DNA of 64,000 bases from positions 30,410,908 through 30,474,907 of the forward strand of contig JARWKL010000002.1 of the NCBI GenBank assembly GCA_029961685.1, written 5' to 3'. The number at the start of each line of letters is the position of its first letter. Position 1 is the stretch's first letter. The notes below the pieces were generated by a model, which was not told where the DNA came from, ran no database searches, and worked only from the letters and a program-made list of their open reading frames with translations. A program made the translations under genes and the position numbers. The stretch is from Aristolochia californica (Eukaryota > Streptophyta > Magnoliopsida > Piperales > Aristolochiaceae). This document shows, in pieces, positions 13,657 through 27,700 of the stretch.

Positions 13657-16600
13657 AATTTTATTGGAAAGGGACTTCTAACTGATCCTAACATGCTTTA
13701 AGTGTCGTGGATATGCACTCCAGAAACATGTTAAGGACGCAAGTGGACCAAATGATCTAAAAATTTCAAAGAGTAGTAAAAATCAAATTTTCAAGTGGTT
13801 GGATATTTACCAGAGCCAAACAACCACTTTATGCCTATCCTTAAAAATCAGAGATACTTTTTGGAACTATGTCTCACAGCATTTGTGCATTTCCATTTGG
13901 GATGTTCAAATTTGTTTTCTTATCCAAATTTGAGTTTTCACTCTCCCATTTTTCTCATAAACAAAAAAGATATAAGGCATTACAAAATGAAAAATTTAGA
14001 GATCATGTATACAAAAAAAATTGAAAATTATTTCACGCACTAAAAATGAACTCCAAGGTTTTGTTATCCATGTTTGGGAAATTCCACTAGTACAACCCCT
14101 AATAATAAGCTTGCTAGAATTTTATAGGAAAGGGACTTCTAACTGATCCTAACATGGTTTAAGTGTGGTGGATATACATGCCAGAAACATGTTGAGGATG
14201 CAAGTGGACCTAATGATCCAAAAATTTCAAGGAATAGAAAAAATCAAATTCTCAAGTGGTTGGATATTTGCCAGAGCCAAACAACCTACTTTTTGCCTAT
14301 CATTAAAAATCACTTATACATTTTGGAACTATTTCTCTCTTGGTTTGTGCATTTCCATTTTGGATGTTCAAAATTGTTTTCAGATCCAAAATTGGGTTTT
14401 CACTCTTCCATTTTTCTCGTAAAAAAAAAGCTATCAGGCATAACAAAATGAAAATTTTAGAGTTCATGTATGCAAAAACAATTTGAAACTTATTTCACGC
14501 ACTAATAATGAACTCCAAGGTTTTGTTATCCGTGTTTATTAAATTCCACTAGTACAATCCCTAATAATAAGCTTGGAGGAGTTTTATAGGAAAGGGACTT
14601 CTAACTGATCCAAATATGCTTTAAGTGTGGTGGATATGCATGCTAGAAACATGTTGAGGATGCAAGTGGACCAAATGATCCAAAAATTTGGAGTAGAAAA
14701 AATCAGATTGTCGAGTGGTTGGATATTTACAAGACCCAAACAACCCACTTTTTGCCTATCCTTAAAAACCACAGATACTTTTTGGAACTATCTCTCTCAA
14801 CATTTGTGCATTTCCATTTTGGATGTTCAATTTTCTTTTCATATCCACACTTGAGATTTCACTGTCCCGTTTTTCTCGTAAACAAAAAAGATACAAGGCA
14901 TAACAAATTGAAAATTTTAGAGTTCATGTATGCAAAAAAAATTTGAAATTTTTTTCACGCACTAAAAATGAACTCCAAGGTTTTGTTATCCAATTTTGGG
15001 AAATTCCACTAGTACAACCCCTAATAATAAGCTTGGTGGAATTTTATAGAAAAGGGACTTCTAACTGATCCTAACATGCTTTAAGTGTGGTAGATATGCA
15101 TGCCAGAAACATGTTGAGGATGCAAGTGGACCCAATGATCGAAAACTTTCAAAGAGTAGAAAAAATCAAATTCTCAAGTGGTTGGATATTTACAAGAGCC
15201 AAGCAACCCACTTTTTGCCTATCATTAAATATCACAGATACATTTTGGATCTAGCTCTCTCAACATTTGTGCATTTCCATTTTGGATGTTCAAATTTTTT
15301 TTCAAATCCAAAGTTGAGTTTTCACTCTCCCATTTTTCTCCTAACCAAAAAAGATATAAGGCATTACAAAATGAAAATTTAAGAGTTCATGTATGCAAAA
15401 AAAATTTAAAAATTATTTCACACACTAAAAATAAACTCCATGGTTTTGTTATCCATGTTTGGGAAATTCCACTAGTACAACCCCTAATAATAAGATTGGT
15501 AGAATTTTATAGGAAAGGGACTTCTAACTGATCCTAACATTCTCTAAGTGTGGTGGATATGCATGCCAGAAACATGTTGAGGATGCAAGTGGACCTAATG
15601 ATCCAACAATTACAAGGAATAGAAAAAATCAAATTCTCAAGTGGTTGGATAATTACCAGAGCCAAACGACCTACTTTTTGCCTATCCTTAAAAATCACTG
15701 ATACGTTTTGGAACTATTTCTCTCTTCATTTGTGCATTTCCATTTTGGATGTTCAAATTTGTTTTCAGATCCAAAATTGAGTTTCCACCCTTCCATTTTT
15801 CTCGTAAACAAAAAAGATATGAGGCATAACAAAATGAAAATTTTAGAGCTCATGTATGCAAAAAGAATTTATAACTTATTTCACGGACTAATAATGAATT
15901 CCAAGGTTTTGTTATCCGTGTTTAGGAAATTCCACTAGTACAATCCCTAATAATAAGCTTGGAGGAATTTTATAGGAAATGAAATTCTAACTAATCCAAA
16001 TATGCTTTAAGTATGGTGGATATGCATGCTGTAAACATGTTGAGGATGCAAGTGGACCAAATGATCCAAAAATTCGAAGGAGTAGAAAAAATCAAATTGT
16101 CAAGTGGTTGGATATTTACCGGAGCCAAACAACCCACTTTTTGCCTATCCTTAAAAATCACAGATACTTTTCGGAACTATTTCTCTCAGCATTTGTGCAT
16201 TTCCATTTTGGATGTTCAAATTTGTTTTCGTATCCAAACTTGAGTTTTCACTCTCCCATTTTTCTCAGAAACAAAAAAGATATAAGGCATAACAAAATGA
16301 AAATTTTAGAGTTCATGTACACAAATAGAATTTGAAAATTATTTCACGCACTAAAAATGAACTCCAAGGTTTTGTTATCCATGTTTGGGAAATTCCACTA
16401 GTACAACCCATAATAATAAGCTTGGTAAAAGTTTATAGGAAAGGGACTTCTAACTGATCCTAACATGCTTTAAGTGAGGTGGATATGCATGCCAGAAACA
16501 TGTTGAGGATGCAAGTGGACCTAATGATCCAAAAATTTCGAGTAGAAAAAATCAAATTCTCAAGTGGTTGGATATTTACCAGAGCCAAACAACCCACTTT

Positions 16601-17399
16601 TTGCCTATCCTTAAAAATCACAGATACTTTTTGGAACTATCTCTTTCAGAATTTGTGCATTTCCATTTTGAATGTTCCAATATGTTATGATATCCAAACT
16701 GGAGTTTTCACTCTCCCATTTTTCTCGTAAACAAAAAAGATATAAGGAATAACAAAATGAAAATTTTAGAGTTCATGTAGGCAATAAAAATTTGAAAATT
16801 ATTTCACACACTAAAACTGAACTCCAAGGTTTTGCTATCCAAGTTTGGGAAATTCTACTAGTACAACCCCTAATAATAGGCTTGCTGGAATTTTATAGGA
16901 AAGGGACTTCTAACATATCCTAACATGCTTTAAGTGTGGTGGATATGCATGCCAAAAACATGTTGAGGATGCAAGTGGACCTAATGATCGAAAAATTTCA
17001 AGAAGTAGAAGAAATCAAATTCTCAAGTGGTTGGATATTTACTAGAGCCAAACAACCCACTTTGTGCCTATCGTTAAAAATCACAGATACTTTTTGGAAG
17101 TATCTCTCTCAGAATTTGTGCATTTCCATTTTGGATGTTCAAATTTGTTTTCAGATCCAAACTGGAATTTTCACTCTCCCATTTTTCTCATAAACAAAAA
17201 AGATATAAGGCTTAAGAAAATTAAAATTTTAGAGTTCATGTACGCGAAAAGAATTTTAAAATTATTTCACGCACTAAAAATGAACTCCAAGGTTTTGTTA
17301 TCCTTGTTTGAAAAATTCCACTAGTACAACCCTTTATAATAAGGTTCGTAAAATTTTATGGCAAAGGGACTTCTAACTGATCCTAACATGCTTTAAGTG

Positions 17400-19200
17400 T
17401 GGTGGATATGCACGCCTGAAACATGTTGAGGACGCAAATGGACCTAATGATCCAAAAATTTCAAGTAGTAGTAAAAATCAAATTCTCAAGTGGTTGGATA
17501 TTTACCAGAGCCAAGCAACCGCTTTTTGCCTATCCTTAAAAATCACAGATACGTTTTGGAACTAACTCTCTCTTGATTTGTGCATTTCCATTTTGGATGT
17601 TAAAATTTGTTTTCAAATCCAAAATTGAGTTTTCACTCTCCCATTTTTCTAGTCAATTAAAAAGGTATCAGGTATTCTAAAATGAAAATTTTAGAGTTCA
17701 TGTATGCAAAAAGAATTTGAAAATTATTTCACGTACTAAAAATGAACTCCAAGGTTTTGTTATCCATGTTTGGGAAATTCCACTAGTAGAACCCTAATAA
17801 TAAGCTTGGTGAAGTTTTATAGGAAAGGGACTTCTAACTGAGCCTAACAAGCTTTAAGTGTGGTGGATATGCATGCCAGAAACATGTTGAGGATGCAAGT
17901 GGACCTAATGATCCCAAAATTTCAAGGAGTAGAAAAAATCAAATCCTCAAGTGGTGTGATATTTACCAGAGCCGAACATCCCACTTTTTGCCTATCCTTA
18001 AAAATCACAGATACGTTTTGGAACTATCTCTCTCTTGAATTGTGCATTTCCATTTCGGATGTTAAAATTTGTTTTCAGATCCAAAATTGAGTTTTCACTC
18101 TCCCATTTTTCTTGTAAATAAAAAAGGTATCAGGCATAACAAAATGAAAATTATAGAGTTCATGTATGCAAAAATAATTTGAAAATTATTTGACGTACTA
18201 AAAATGAACTCCAAGGTTTTGTTGTCCATGTTTGGGAAATTCCACTAGTACAACCCCTTATAATAAGCTTGGAGGAATTTTATAGGAAAGGGACTTCTAA
18301 CTGATCCAAACATGCTTTAAGTTTGGTGGATATGTATGTCAGAAACATGTTGAAGATGCAAGTGGACCTAATGATCCAAAAAATTCAAGTAGTAGAAAAA
18401 ATCAAATTCTCAAGTTGTTGGATATTTACCAGAGCCAAACAACCCACTTTTTGGAAGTATCTCTCTTAGCATTTGTGCATTTCCATTTTGGATGTTCAAA
18501 TTTTTTTCAGATCCTAACTTGAGTTTTCACTCTCCCATTTTTCTTGTAAACAAAAAAGATATAACGCATAACAAATTGAAAACTTTAGAGTTCATGTACG
18601 CCAAAAGAATTTGTAAATTATTTCACGCACTAAAAATGAACTCCAAGTTTTTGTTGTCCATGTTTGGGAAATTCCACTAGTACAACCCCTAAAATAAGCT
18701 TGGAAAAATTTTATAGGAAAGAGACTTCTAACTGATCCTAACATGCTTTAAGTGTGGTAGATATGCATGCCAGAAACATGTTGAGTATCCAAGTGGACCT
18801 AATGATCCAAAAATTTCAAGAAGTAGAAAAAATCAAATTCTCAAGTGGTTGCATATTTACCAGAGCCAAACAACCCACTTTTTGTCTACCCTTAAAAATC
18901 ACAGATACTTTTTGGAACTATCTCTCTCAGGATTTTTGCATTTCCATTTTGGATGTTCAAATTTGTTTTCAGATCCAAACTTGAGTTTTCACTCTCTCAT
19001 TTTTCTTGGAAACAAAAAACATATAAGGCATAACAAAATGAAAATTTTAGAGTTCATGTATGCAAAAAGAATTTGAAAATTATTTCACGCACTAAAAATG
19101 AACTCCAAGGTTTTGTTATCCTTGTTTGGGAAATTCCACTATTACAACTCCTAATAATAAGCTTGGTGGAATTTTACAGGAAAGAGACTTCTAACTGATC
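17400..19200 (+). repeat. Run of monomer types B-B-C-D
   Basis: Two type B monomers (from about 17,400 and 17,860) carry GATACGTTTTGGAAC, CTCTCTTGATTTG or CTCTCTTGAATTG, ATGTTAAAATTTG and GGTATCAGG. They are followed by a type C monomer (about 18,322) lacking 30 bp in the ACTTTTTG region, and a type D monomer (about 18,754) with AACATGTTGAGTAT and CTCTCTCAGGATTT. The same order recurs at 29.8-31.6 kb and 42.6-44.4 kb, so it is a higher-order unit and not chance. Confidence 0.75.
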
Positions 19201-19299
19201 CTAACATGCTTTAAGTGTGGTGGATATGCATGCCAGAAACTTGTTGAGGATGCAAGTGGACCAAATGATCCAAAAATTTCAAGGAGTAGAAAAAATCAA

Positions 19300-20760
19300 A
19301 TTCTCAAGCGGTTGGATAGTTACCAGAGCCAAACAACCCACTTTTTGCCTATCCTTAAAAATCACTGATACATTCTGGAACTATCTCTCTTAGCATTTGT
19401 ACATTTCCATTTGGGATGTTCAAATTGTTTTCAGATCCAAACTTGAGTTTTCACTCTCCAGATTTTCACTTAAACAAAAAAGATATTAGGCATAACATAA
19501 TGAACATTTTAGAGTTTATGTATGCAAAAAGAATTTGAAAATTATTTCACGCACTAAAAATGCAATCCAAGGTTTGGTTATCCATGTTTGGAAATTCCAC
19601 TAGTACAACCCCAAATAATAGGCTTGGTGGAATTTTATAGGAAAGGGACTTCTAAGTGATCCTGACATGCTAGAAGTGTGGTGGATATGCATGCCAGAAA
19701 CATGTTGAGGATGCAAGTGGACCTAATGATCCAAAAATTTCGAGCAGTAGAAAAAATCAAATTCTCAAGTGGTTGGATATTTACCAGTGCCAAACAACCC
19801 ACTTTTTGCCTATCCTTAAAAATCACAGATACGTTTTGGAACTAACTCTCTCTTGATTTGTCCATTTCCATTTTGGATGTTAAAATTTGTTTTCAGATCC
19901 AAAATTGAGTTTTCACTGTCCCATTTTTCTTGTAAATAAAAAAGGTAACAGGCATTCTAAAATGAAAATTTTAGAGTTCATGTATGCAAAAAGAATTTGA
20001 AAATTATTTCACGTACAAAAAATAAACTCCAAGGTTTTGTTATCCATGTTTGGGAAATTCCACTAGTAGAACCCCTAATAATAAGCTTGGTGACGTTTTA
20101 TAGGAAAGGGACTTCTAACTGATCCTAACAAGCATTAAGTGCGGTGGATATGCATGCCAGAAACATGTTGAGGATGCAAGTGGACCTAACGATCGAAATA
20201 TTTCAAGGAGTAGAAAAAATCAAATTCTCAAGCGGTTGGATATTTACCAGAGCCAAACAACCCACTTTTTGCCTATACTTAAAAATGACAGATACTTTTT
20301 GGAACTATCTCTCTCAGCAATAGTGCATTTCCATTTTGGATGTTCAAATTTGTTTTCAGATCCAAACTTGAGTTTTCACCCTCCCATTTTTCTCGTAAAC
20401 AAAAAAGATATAAGGCATAACAAAATGAAAATTTTGGAGTTCATGTATGCAAAAAAAATTTGAAAATTATTTCACGCACTAAAAATGAACTCCAAGGTTT
20501 TGTTTTCCTTGTTTGAGAAATTCCACTAGTACAACTCCTAATGATAAGCTTGGTGGAGTTTTATAGGAAAGGTACTTCTAACTAATCCTAACAAGCTTTA
20601 TGTGTGGTGGATATGCATGCCAGAAACATGTTGAGGATGCAAGTGGACCTAATGATCCAAAAATTTCAAGGAGTAGAAAAAATCAAATTCTAAAGTGGTT
20701 GGATATTTACCAGAGCCAAACAACCCAGTTTTTGCCTATCCTTAAAAATCACAGATACGT
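19300..20760 (+). repeat. Duplicated block A1 (partner at +6,936 bp)
   Basis: This stretch pairs with about 26,240-27,700 at a constant offset of 6,936 bp (15 monomers). Shared rare variants include TGATACATTCTGG (19,366 and 26,302), CTCCAGATTTTCACTTAAAC, CATGCTAGAAGTGTGG (19,667 and 26,604), TTCGAGCAGTA, CCTAACGATCGAAATATTTC (20,186 and 27,122) and CAAATTCTAAAGTGG (20,685 and 27,621). Boundaries are approximate because neighbouring monomers are also similar. Confidence 0.85.
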
Positions 20761-21009
20761 TTTGGGCCTAACTCTCTCTTGATTTGTGCATTTCAATTTT
20801 GGATGTTAAAATTTCTTTTCAGATCCAAAATTGAGTTTTCTCTCTCCCATTTTTCTTGTCAATTAAAAAGGTATAAGGAATTCCAAAATGAAAATTTAAG
20901 AGTTCATGTATGCTAAAAGAATTTGGAAATTATTTCACGTACTAAAAATGAACTCCAAGGTTTTGTTATCCATGTTTGGGAAATTCCACTAGTAGAACCC
21001 CTAATAATA

Positions 21010-22420
21010 AGCTTGGTGGAGTTTTATAGCAAAGGGACTTGTAACTGATCCTAACATGCTTTAAGTGTGGTGGAAATGCATGCCAAAAACATGTTTAGGA
21101 TGCAACAAGACCTAATGATCCAAAATTTTCAAAGAGTAGAAAAAATCAAATTCTCAAGTTGTTGGATATTTACCAAAGCCAAACAACGCACTTTTTGCCT
21201 ATCCATAAAAATCACAGATACTTTTGGGAACTATCACTCTCAGCATTTGTGCATTTCCATTTTGGATGTTCAAATTTGTTTTCAGATTCAAACTCGAGTT
21301 TTCTCTCTCCCATTTTTCTCGTAAACAAAAAAGACATAAGGCATAACAAAGTGAAAATATTAGAGTTCATGTATGCAAAAAAAATTTTAAAATTGTTTCA
21401 CGCACTAAAAATGAACTCCAAGGTTATATAATCCTTGTTTGGGATATTCCACTAGTACAACCCCTAATAATAAGCTTGGTGGAATTTTATAGAAAAGGGA
21501 CTTCTAACTGATCCTAACATGCTTTAAGTGTGGTGGATATGCATGCAAGAAACATGTTGTGGATGTAAGGGGACCTAATGATCCAAAAATTTCAAGGAGT
21601 AGAAAAAATCAAATTCTCAAGTGGTTGGATATTTACCAGAGCCAAACAACCCACTTTTTACCTATCCTTAAAAATCACAGATACATTTGGGAATTATCTC
21701 TCTTAGTATTCACGCATTTCCATTTTGGATGTACAAATTTGTTTTCAGATTCAAACTTGAGTTTTCACTATCCCGTTTTTCTTGTAAACATAAAAGATAT
21801 AAGGCATATAAAAATGAAAATTTTAGAGTTCATGTATGGAAAAAGAATTTGAAAATTATTGCACGCACTAAAAATGAACTCCAAGTTTTGTTATCCATGT
21901 TTGGGAAATTCCACTAGTACAACCCCTAATATTAAGCTTGGTGGAATTTGATAGGAAAGGGACTTCTAACTGATCCTAACATGCTTTAAGTGTGGTGAAT
22001 ATGAATGCCACAAACATGTTGAGGATGCAAGTGGACCTAATGATCCAAAAATTTCAATGAGTTGAAAAAATCAAATTATCAAGTGGTTGGATATTTACCA
22101 AAGCCAAACAATCCACTTTTTGCCTATCCTTAAAAAGAACGAATACTTTTTTGAATTATCTCTCTCAGCATTTGTGCATTTCCATTTTGGATGTTCAAAT
22201 TTGTTTTTAGATCCAAACTTGAGTTTTCACTCTCCCATTTTTCTCGTAAATTAAAAAGATATAAGGCATAACAAAATGAAAATTTTAGGGTTGATGTATG
22301 CAAAAAGAATTTGAAAATTATTTCAGGCACTAAAAATGAACTCCTAGGTTTTGTTATCCATGTTTGGGAAATTCCACTAGTACAACCCCTAATAATAAGC
22401 TTGGTGGAATTTTATAGGAA
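21010..22420 (+). repeat. Duplicated block B1 (partner at +36,254 bp)
   Basis: Three monomers pair with about 57,264-58,674 at a constant offset of 36,254 bp. Shared rare variants are TAGCAAAGGGACTTGTAAC, GTGGTGGAAATGCATGCC, CATGTTTAGGATGC, AAGGTTATATAATCC (21,420 and 57,674), TGTTGTGGATGTAAGGGG (21,556 and 57,810) and ATTATTTCAGGCAC. The long distance implies either a large segmental duplication whose middle was rearranged later, or conversion between distant monomers. Confidence 0.85.
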
Positions 22421-24299
22421 ACGGACTTCTAACTGATCTTAACATGTTTCAAGTGTGGTGGATATGCATTCCAGAAACATGTTGAGGATGCAAGTGTACC
22501 TAATGATCCAAAAATTTCAAGGAGTAGAAAAAATCAAATTATCAAGTGGTTGGATATTTAACAGAGCATAACAACCCACTTTTTGCCTATCCTTAAAAAT
22601 CACAGTTACTTTTTGCAACTATCTCTCTCAGAAATTGTACATTTCCATTTTGGATGTTCAAATTTGTTTTCAGATCTAAACATCAGTTTTCACTCTCGAA
22701 TTTTTCTCGTAAACAAAAAAGATATAAGGCATAACAAAATGAAAATTTTAGAGTTCATTTATGCAAAAAAAATTTGTAAATTATTTCACGCACTAATAAT
22801 GAACTCCAAGGTTTTGTTATCCATGTTTGGGAAATTCCACTAGTACAACCCCTAATAATAAGCTTGGTGGAATTTTATAGCAAAGGGACTTGTAACTGAT
22901 CCTAACATGCTTTAAGTGTGGTGGATATGCATGCCAGAAACATGTTGAAGATGCAAGTGGACCTAATGATCCAAAAATTTCAAGGACTAGTAAAAATAAA
23001 ATTGTCAAGCGGTTGGATATGTAGTAGAGCCAAACAACCCACTTTTTGCCTATCCTAAAAAATCACTGATACTTTTTGGAACTATCTCTCTCAGCATTTG
23101 TGCATCCCCATTTTTGATGTTCAAATTTGTTTTCAGATCAAAACTTGAGTTTTCACCCTCCCATTTTTCTCATAAAAAAAAACTTATAGGGATAAAAAGA
23201 TGAAAATTTTAGACTTCATGTATGTAAAAAGAATTTGAAAACTATTTCCCGCTCTAAAAATGAACTCCAAGGTTTTGTTATCCATGTTTGGGAAATTCCA
23301 CTAGTACAACCCCTAATAATAAGCTTGGTGAAATTTTATAGAAAAGAGACTTGTAACTGATCCTAACATGTTTTAAGTGTGGTGGATATGCATGCCAGAA
23401 ACATGTTGGGGATGCAAGTGGACCTAATGATTGAAAATTTTCAAGGAGTAGAAAAAATCAAATTTTCAAGTGGTTGGATATTTACCAGAGCCAAACAACC
23501 CACTTTTTGCCTATTCCTAAAAATCACAGATAAGTTTTGGAACTATCTCTCACATCATTTGTGCATTTCCATTTTAGATGTTCAAATTTGTTTTCAGATC
23601 CAAACTTTAGTTTCACTCTCCCATTTTTCTCGTAAACAAAAAAGATAAAAGTTATAACAAAATGAAAATTTCAGAGTTCATGTATGCAAAAAAAAATTGA
23701 AAATTATTTCACGCAATAAAAATGAACTCCAAGGTTTTGTTATCCATGTTTGGGAAATTCCACTAGTACAACCCCTAATAATAAGCTTGGTGAAATTTTA
23801 TAGGAAAGTGACTTCTAACTGATGCCAACATGCTTCAAGTGTGGTGGATATGCATGCCAGAAACATGTTGAGGATGCAAGTGGACCTAATGATCAAAATA
23901 TTTCAAGGAGTAGAAAAAATCAAATTCTCATGTGGTTGGATATTTACCAGAGCAAAACAACCCACTTTTTGGCTATACTTAAAAATCACAGATACTTTTT
24001 GGAACTATTTCTCTCAGCAATTGTGCATTTCCATTTTGGATGTTCAAATTTGTTTTCACATCCAAACTTGAGTTTTCACTCTCCCATTTTTCTCGTAACC
24101 AAAAACGATATAAGGCATATGAAAATGAAAACTTTAGAGTTCATGTATACAAAAAAAATTTGAAAATTATTTCACCCACTAAAAACAAAGTCCAAGGTTT
24201 TGTTATCCGTGTTTGGGAAATTCCAGTAGTACAACCCCTAATAATAAGCTTGGTGGAATTTTATAGGAAAGGGACTTCTAACTGATCCTAACATGCTTT

Positions 24300-25480
24300 A
24301 TGTGTGGTGGATATGCATGCCAGAAACATGTTGAGGATGCAAGTGGACCTTATGATCCAAAAGTTTCAAGGAGTAGAAAAAATCAAATTCTCAAGTGGAT
24401 GGATACTTACCAGAGTCAAACAACCCACTTTTTGCCTATCCTTAAATCTCACAAATACGTTTTGGAACTAACTCTCTCTTGATTTGTGCATTTCCATTTT
24501 GGATGTTAAAATTTGTTTTCAGATCCAAAATTGACTTTTCACTCTCCCAATTTGATCGTAAAAAAAAAGTTATAAGGCATAACAAAATGAGTATTTTAGA
24601 GATCATGTATGCAAAAATAATTTGAAAATTATTTCACGCATTAAAAATGAGCTCCAATGTTTTGTTATCCATGTTTGGGAAATTCCACTAGTACAACCCC
24701 TAATAATAAGCTTGGTGTAATTTTATAGGAAAGGGACTTCTAACTGATCCAAACATGCTTTATGTGTAGTGGATATGCATGCCAGAAACATGTAGAGGAT
24801 GCAAGTGGACCTAATCATCCAAAAATTTCAAGGAGTAGAAAAAATCAAATTCTCAAGTGGTTGGATATTTACCAAAGCCAAACAACCCACTTTTTGCCTA
24901 TCCTTAAATATCACAAATACGTTTTGGAACTAACTCTCTCTTGATTTGTGCATTTCCATTTTGGATGTTAAAATTTGTTTTCAGATCCAAAATTCACTTT
25001 TCACTCTCCCAATTTGATCGAAAAAAAAAAGTTATAAGGCATAACAAAATGAGTATTTTAGAGATCATGTATGCAAAAATAATTTGAAAATTATTTCACG
25101 CATTAAAAATGAACTCTAATGTTTTGTTATCCATGTTTGGGAAATTCCACTAGTACAACCCCTAATAATAAGCTTGGTGTAATTTTATAGGAAAGGGACT
25201 TCTAACTGATCCTAACATGCTTTATGTGTAGTGGATATGCATGCCAGAAACATGTAGAGGATGCAAGTGGACCTAATCATCCAAAAATTTCAAGGAGTAG
25301 AAAAAATCAAATTCTCAAGTGGTTGGATATTTACCAAAGCCAAACAACCCACTTTTTGCCTATCCTTAAAAATAACAAATACTTTTTGGAACTATCTCTC
25401 TTAGCATCTGTGCATTTCCATTTTGGATGTTCAAATTTGTTTTCAGATCCAAACTTGACTTTTCACTCTCCCAATTTGAT
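24300..25480 (+). repeat. Nearly identical adjacent monomers
   Basis: Monomers starting near 24,300, 24,762 and 25,224 share CCCAATTTGATCG, AAAATGAGTATTTTAGAGATC and CTTTATGTGT; the last two also share GTGTAGTGGATATGCATG and CATGTAGAGGATGC. The step is 462 bp. Similarity is much higher than to other neighbours, so this looks like recent single-monomer duplication. Confidence 0.85.
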
Positions 25481-26239
25481 CGTAAAAAAAAAGATATAAG
25501 GCATAACAAAATGAAAATTTTAGAGATAATGTATGCAAAAAGAATTTGAAAATTATTTCACGCTCTAAAAATGAACTCCAAGGTTTTGTTATCCATGTTA
25601 GGGAAATTCCACTAGTACAACCCCTAATAATAAGCTTGGTTGAATTTTATAGGAAAGGGACTTCTAACTGATCCCAACATGCTTTAAGTGTGGTGGATAT
25701 GCATGCCAGAAACTTGTTGAGGATGCAAGTGGACCTAATGTTCGAAAAATTTCAAGGAGTAGAAAAAATCAAATTTTCAAGTGGTTGGATATTTACAAGA
25801 GCCGAACAACCCACTTTTTTCCTATCCTTAAAAATCACTGATACTTTTTGGAACTATCTCTCTCAGCATTTGTGCATTTCCATTTTGGATGTTCAAATTT
25901 TTTTTCAGATCCAAACTTCAGTTTTCGCTCTCCCATTTTTCTCGTAAACAAAAAAGATATAAGGCATAACAAAATGAAAATTTTAGAGTTCATGTACGCA
26001 AAAAGAATTTGAAAATTATTTGACGCACTAAAAATGAACTCCAAGGTTTTGTTATCCACGTTTAGGAAATTCCACTAGTACAAACCTAATAAAAAGCTTG
26101 GTGGAATTTTATAGGAAAGGGACTTCTAACTAACCCAAAAATGCTTTAAGTGAGGTGGATAAGCATGCTAGTAACACGTTGAGGATGCAAGTGAACCTAA
26201 TGATCCAAAAAGTTTAGAAGAGTAGAAAAAATCAAATTC

Positions 26240-27700
26240 TCAAGTGGTTGGATATTTACCAGAGCCAAACAACCCACTTTTTGCCTATCCTTAAAAATCA
26301 CTGATACATTCTGGAACTATCTCTCTTAGCATTTGTACATTTCCATTTTGGATGTTCAAATTGTTTTCAGTTCCATACTTGAGTTTTCACTCTCCAGATT
26401 TTCACTTAAACAAAAAAGATATTAGGCATAACATAATGAACATTTTAGAGTTTATGTATGCAAAAAGAATTTGAAAATTATATCACGCACTAAAAATGCA
26501 ATCCAAGGTTTGGTTATCCATGTTTGGGAAATTCCACTAGTACAACCCCTAATCATAGGCTTGGTGGAATTTTATAGGAAAGGGACTTCTAACTGATCCT
26601 AACATGCTAGAAGTGTGGTGGATATGCATGCCAGAAACATGTTGAGGATGCAAGTGGACCTAATGATCCAAAAATTTCGAGCAGTAAAAAAATCAAATTC
26701 TCAAGTGGTTGGATATTTACCAGTGCCAAACAACCCACTTTTTGCCTATCCTTAAAAATCACAGATACGTTTTGGAACTAACTCTCTCTTGATTTGTGCA
26801 TTTCCATTTTGGATGTTAAAATTTGTTTTCAGATCCAAAATTGAGTTTTCACTCTCCCATTTTTCTTGTAAATAAAAAAGGTAACATGCATTCTAAAATG
26901 AAAATTTTAGAGTTCATATATGCAAAAAGAATTTGAAAAATATTTCACGTACTAAAAATAAACTCCAAGGTTTTGTTATCCATGTTTGGGAAATTCCACT
27001 AGTAGAACCCCTAATAATAAGCTTGGTGAAGTTTTATAGGAAAGGGACTTCTAACTGATCCTAACAAGCTTTAAGTGTGGTGGATATGCATGCCAGAAAC
27101 ATGTTGAGGATGCAAGTGGACCTAACGATCGAAATATTTCAAGGAGTAGAAAAAATCAAATTCTCAAGCGGTTGGATATTTACCAGAGCCAAACAACCCA
27201 CTTTTTCCCTATACTTAAAAATGACAGATACTTTTTGGAACTATCTCTCTCAGCAATAGTGCATTTCCATTTTGGATGTTCAAATTTGTTTTCATATCCA
27301 AACTTGAGTTTTCACTCTCCCAATTTTCTCGTAAACAAAAAAGATATAAGGCATAACAAAATGAAAATTTTGGAGTTCATGTATGAAAAAAAAATTTGAA
27401 AATTATTTCACGCACTAAAAATGAACTCCAAGGTTTTGTTTTCCTTGTTTGGGAAATTCCACTAGTACAGCTCCTAATGATATGCTTGGTGGAGTTTTAT
27501 AGGAAAGGGATTTCTAACTAATCCTAACAAGCTTTATGTGTGGTGGATATGCATGCCAGAAACATGTTGAGGATGCAAGTGGACCTAATGATCCAAAAAT
27601 TTCAAGGAGTAGAAAAAATCAAATTCTAAAGTGGTTGGATATTTACCAGAGCCAAACAACCCACTTTTTGCTTATCCTTAAAAATCACAGATACGTTTTG
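26240..27700 (+). repeat. Duplicated block A2 (partner of 19.3-20.8 kb)
   Basis: Second copy of block A at offset 6,936 bp, with the same rare variants (TGATACATTCTGG, CATGCTAGAAGTGTGG, CCTAACGATCGAAATATTTC). It runs into the left end of the large 27.55-38.94 kb block, so the duplications are nested or overlapping. Confidence 0.85.

Noticed and set aside
23822..24163. CFKCGGYACQKH reading as a zinc-finger or gag-knuckle relic
   Set aside because: The spacing of Cys and His does not fit CX2CX4HX4C or another zinc-binding pattern I know, and the frame is not maintained across copies.
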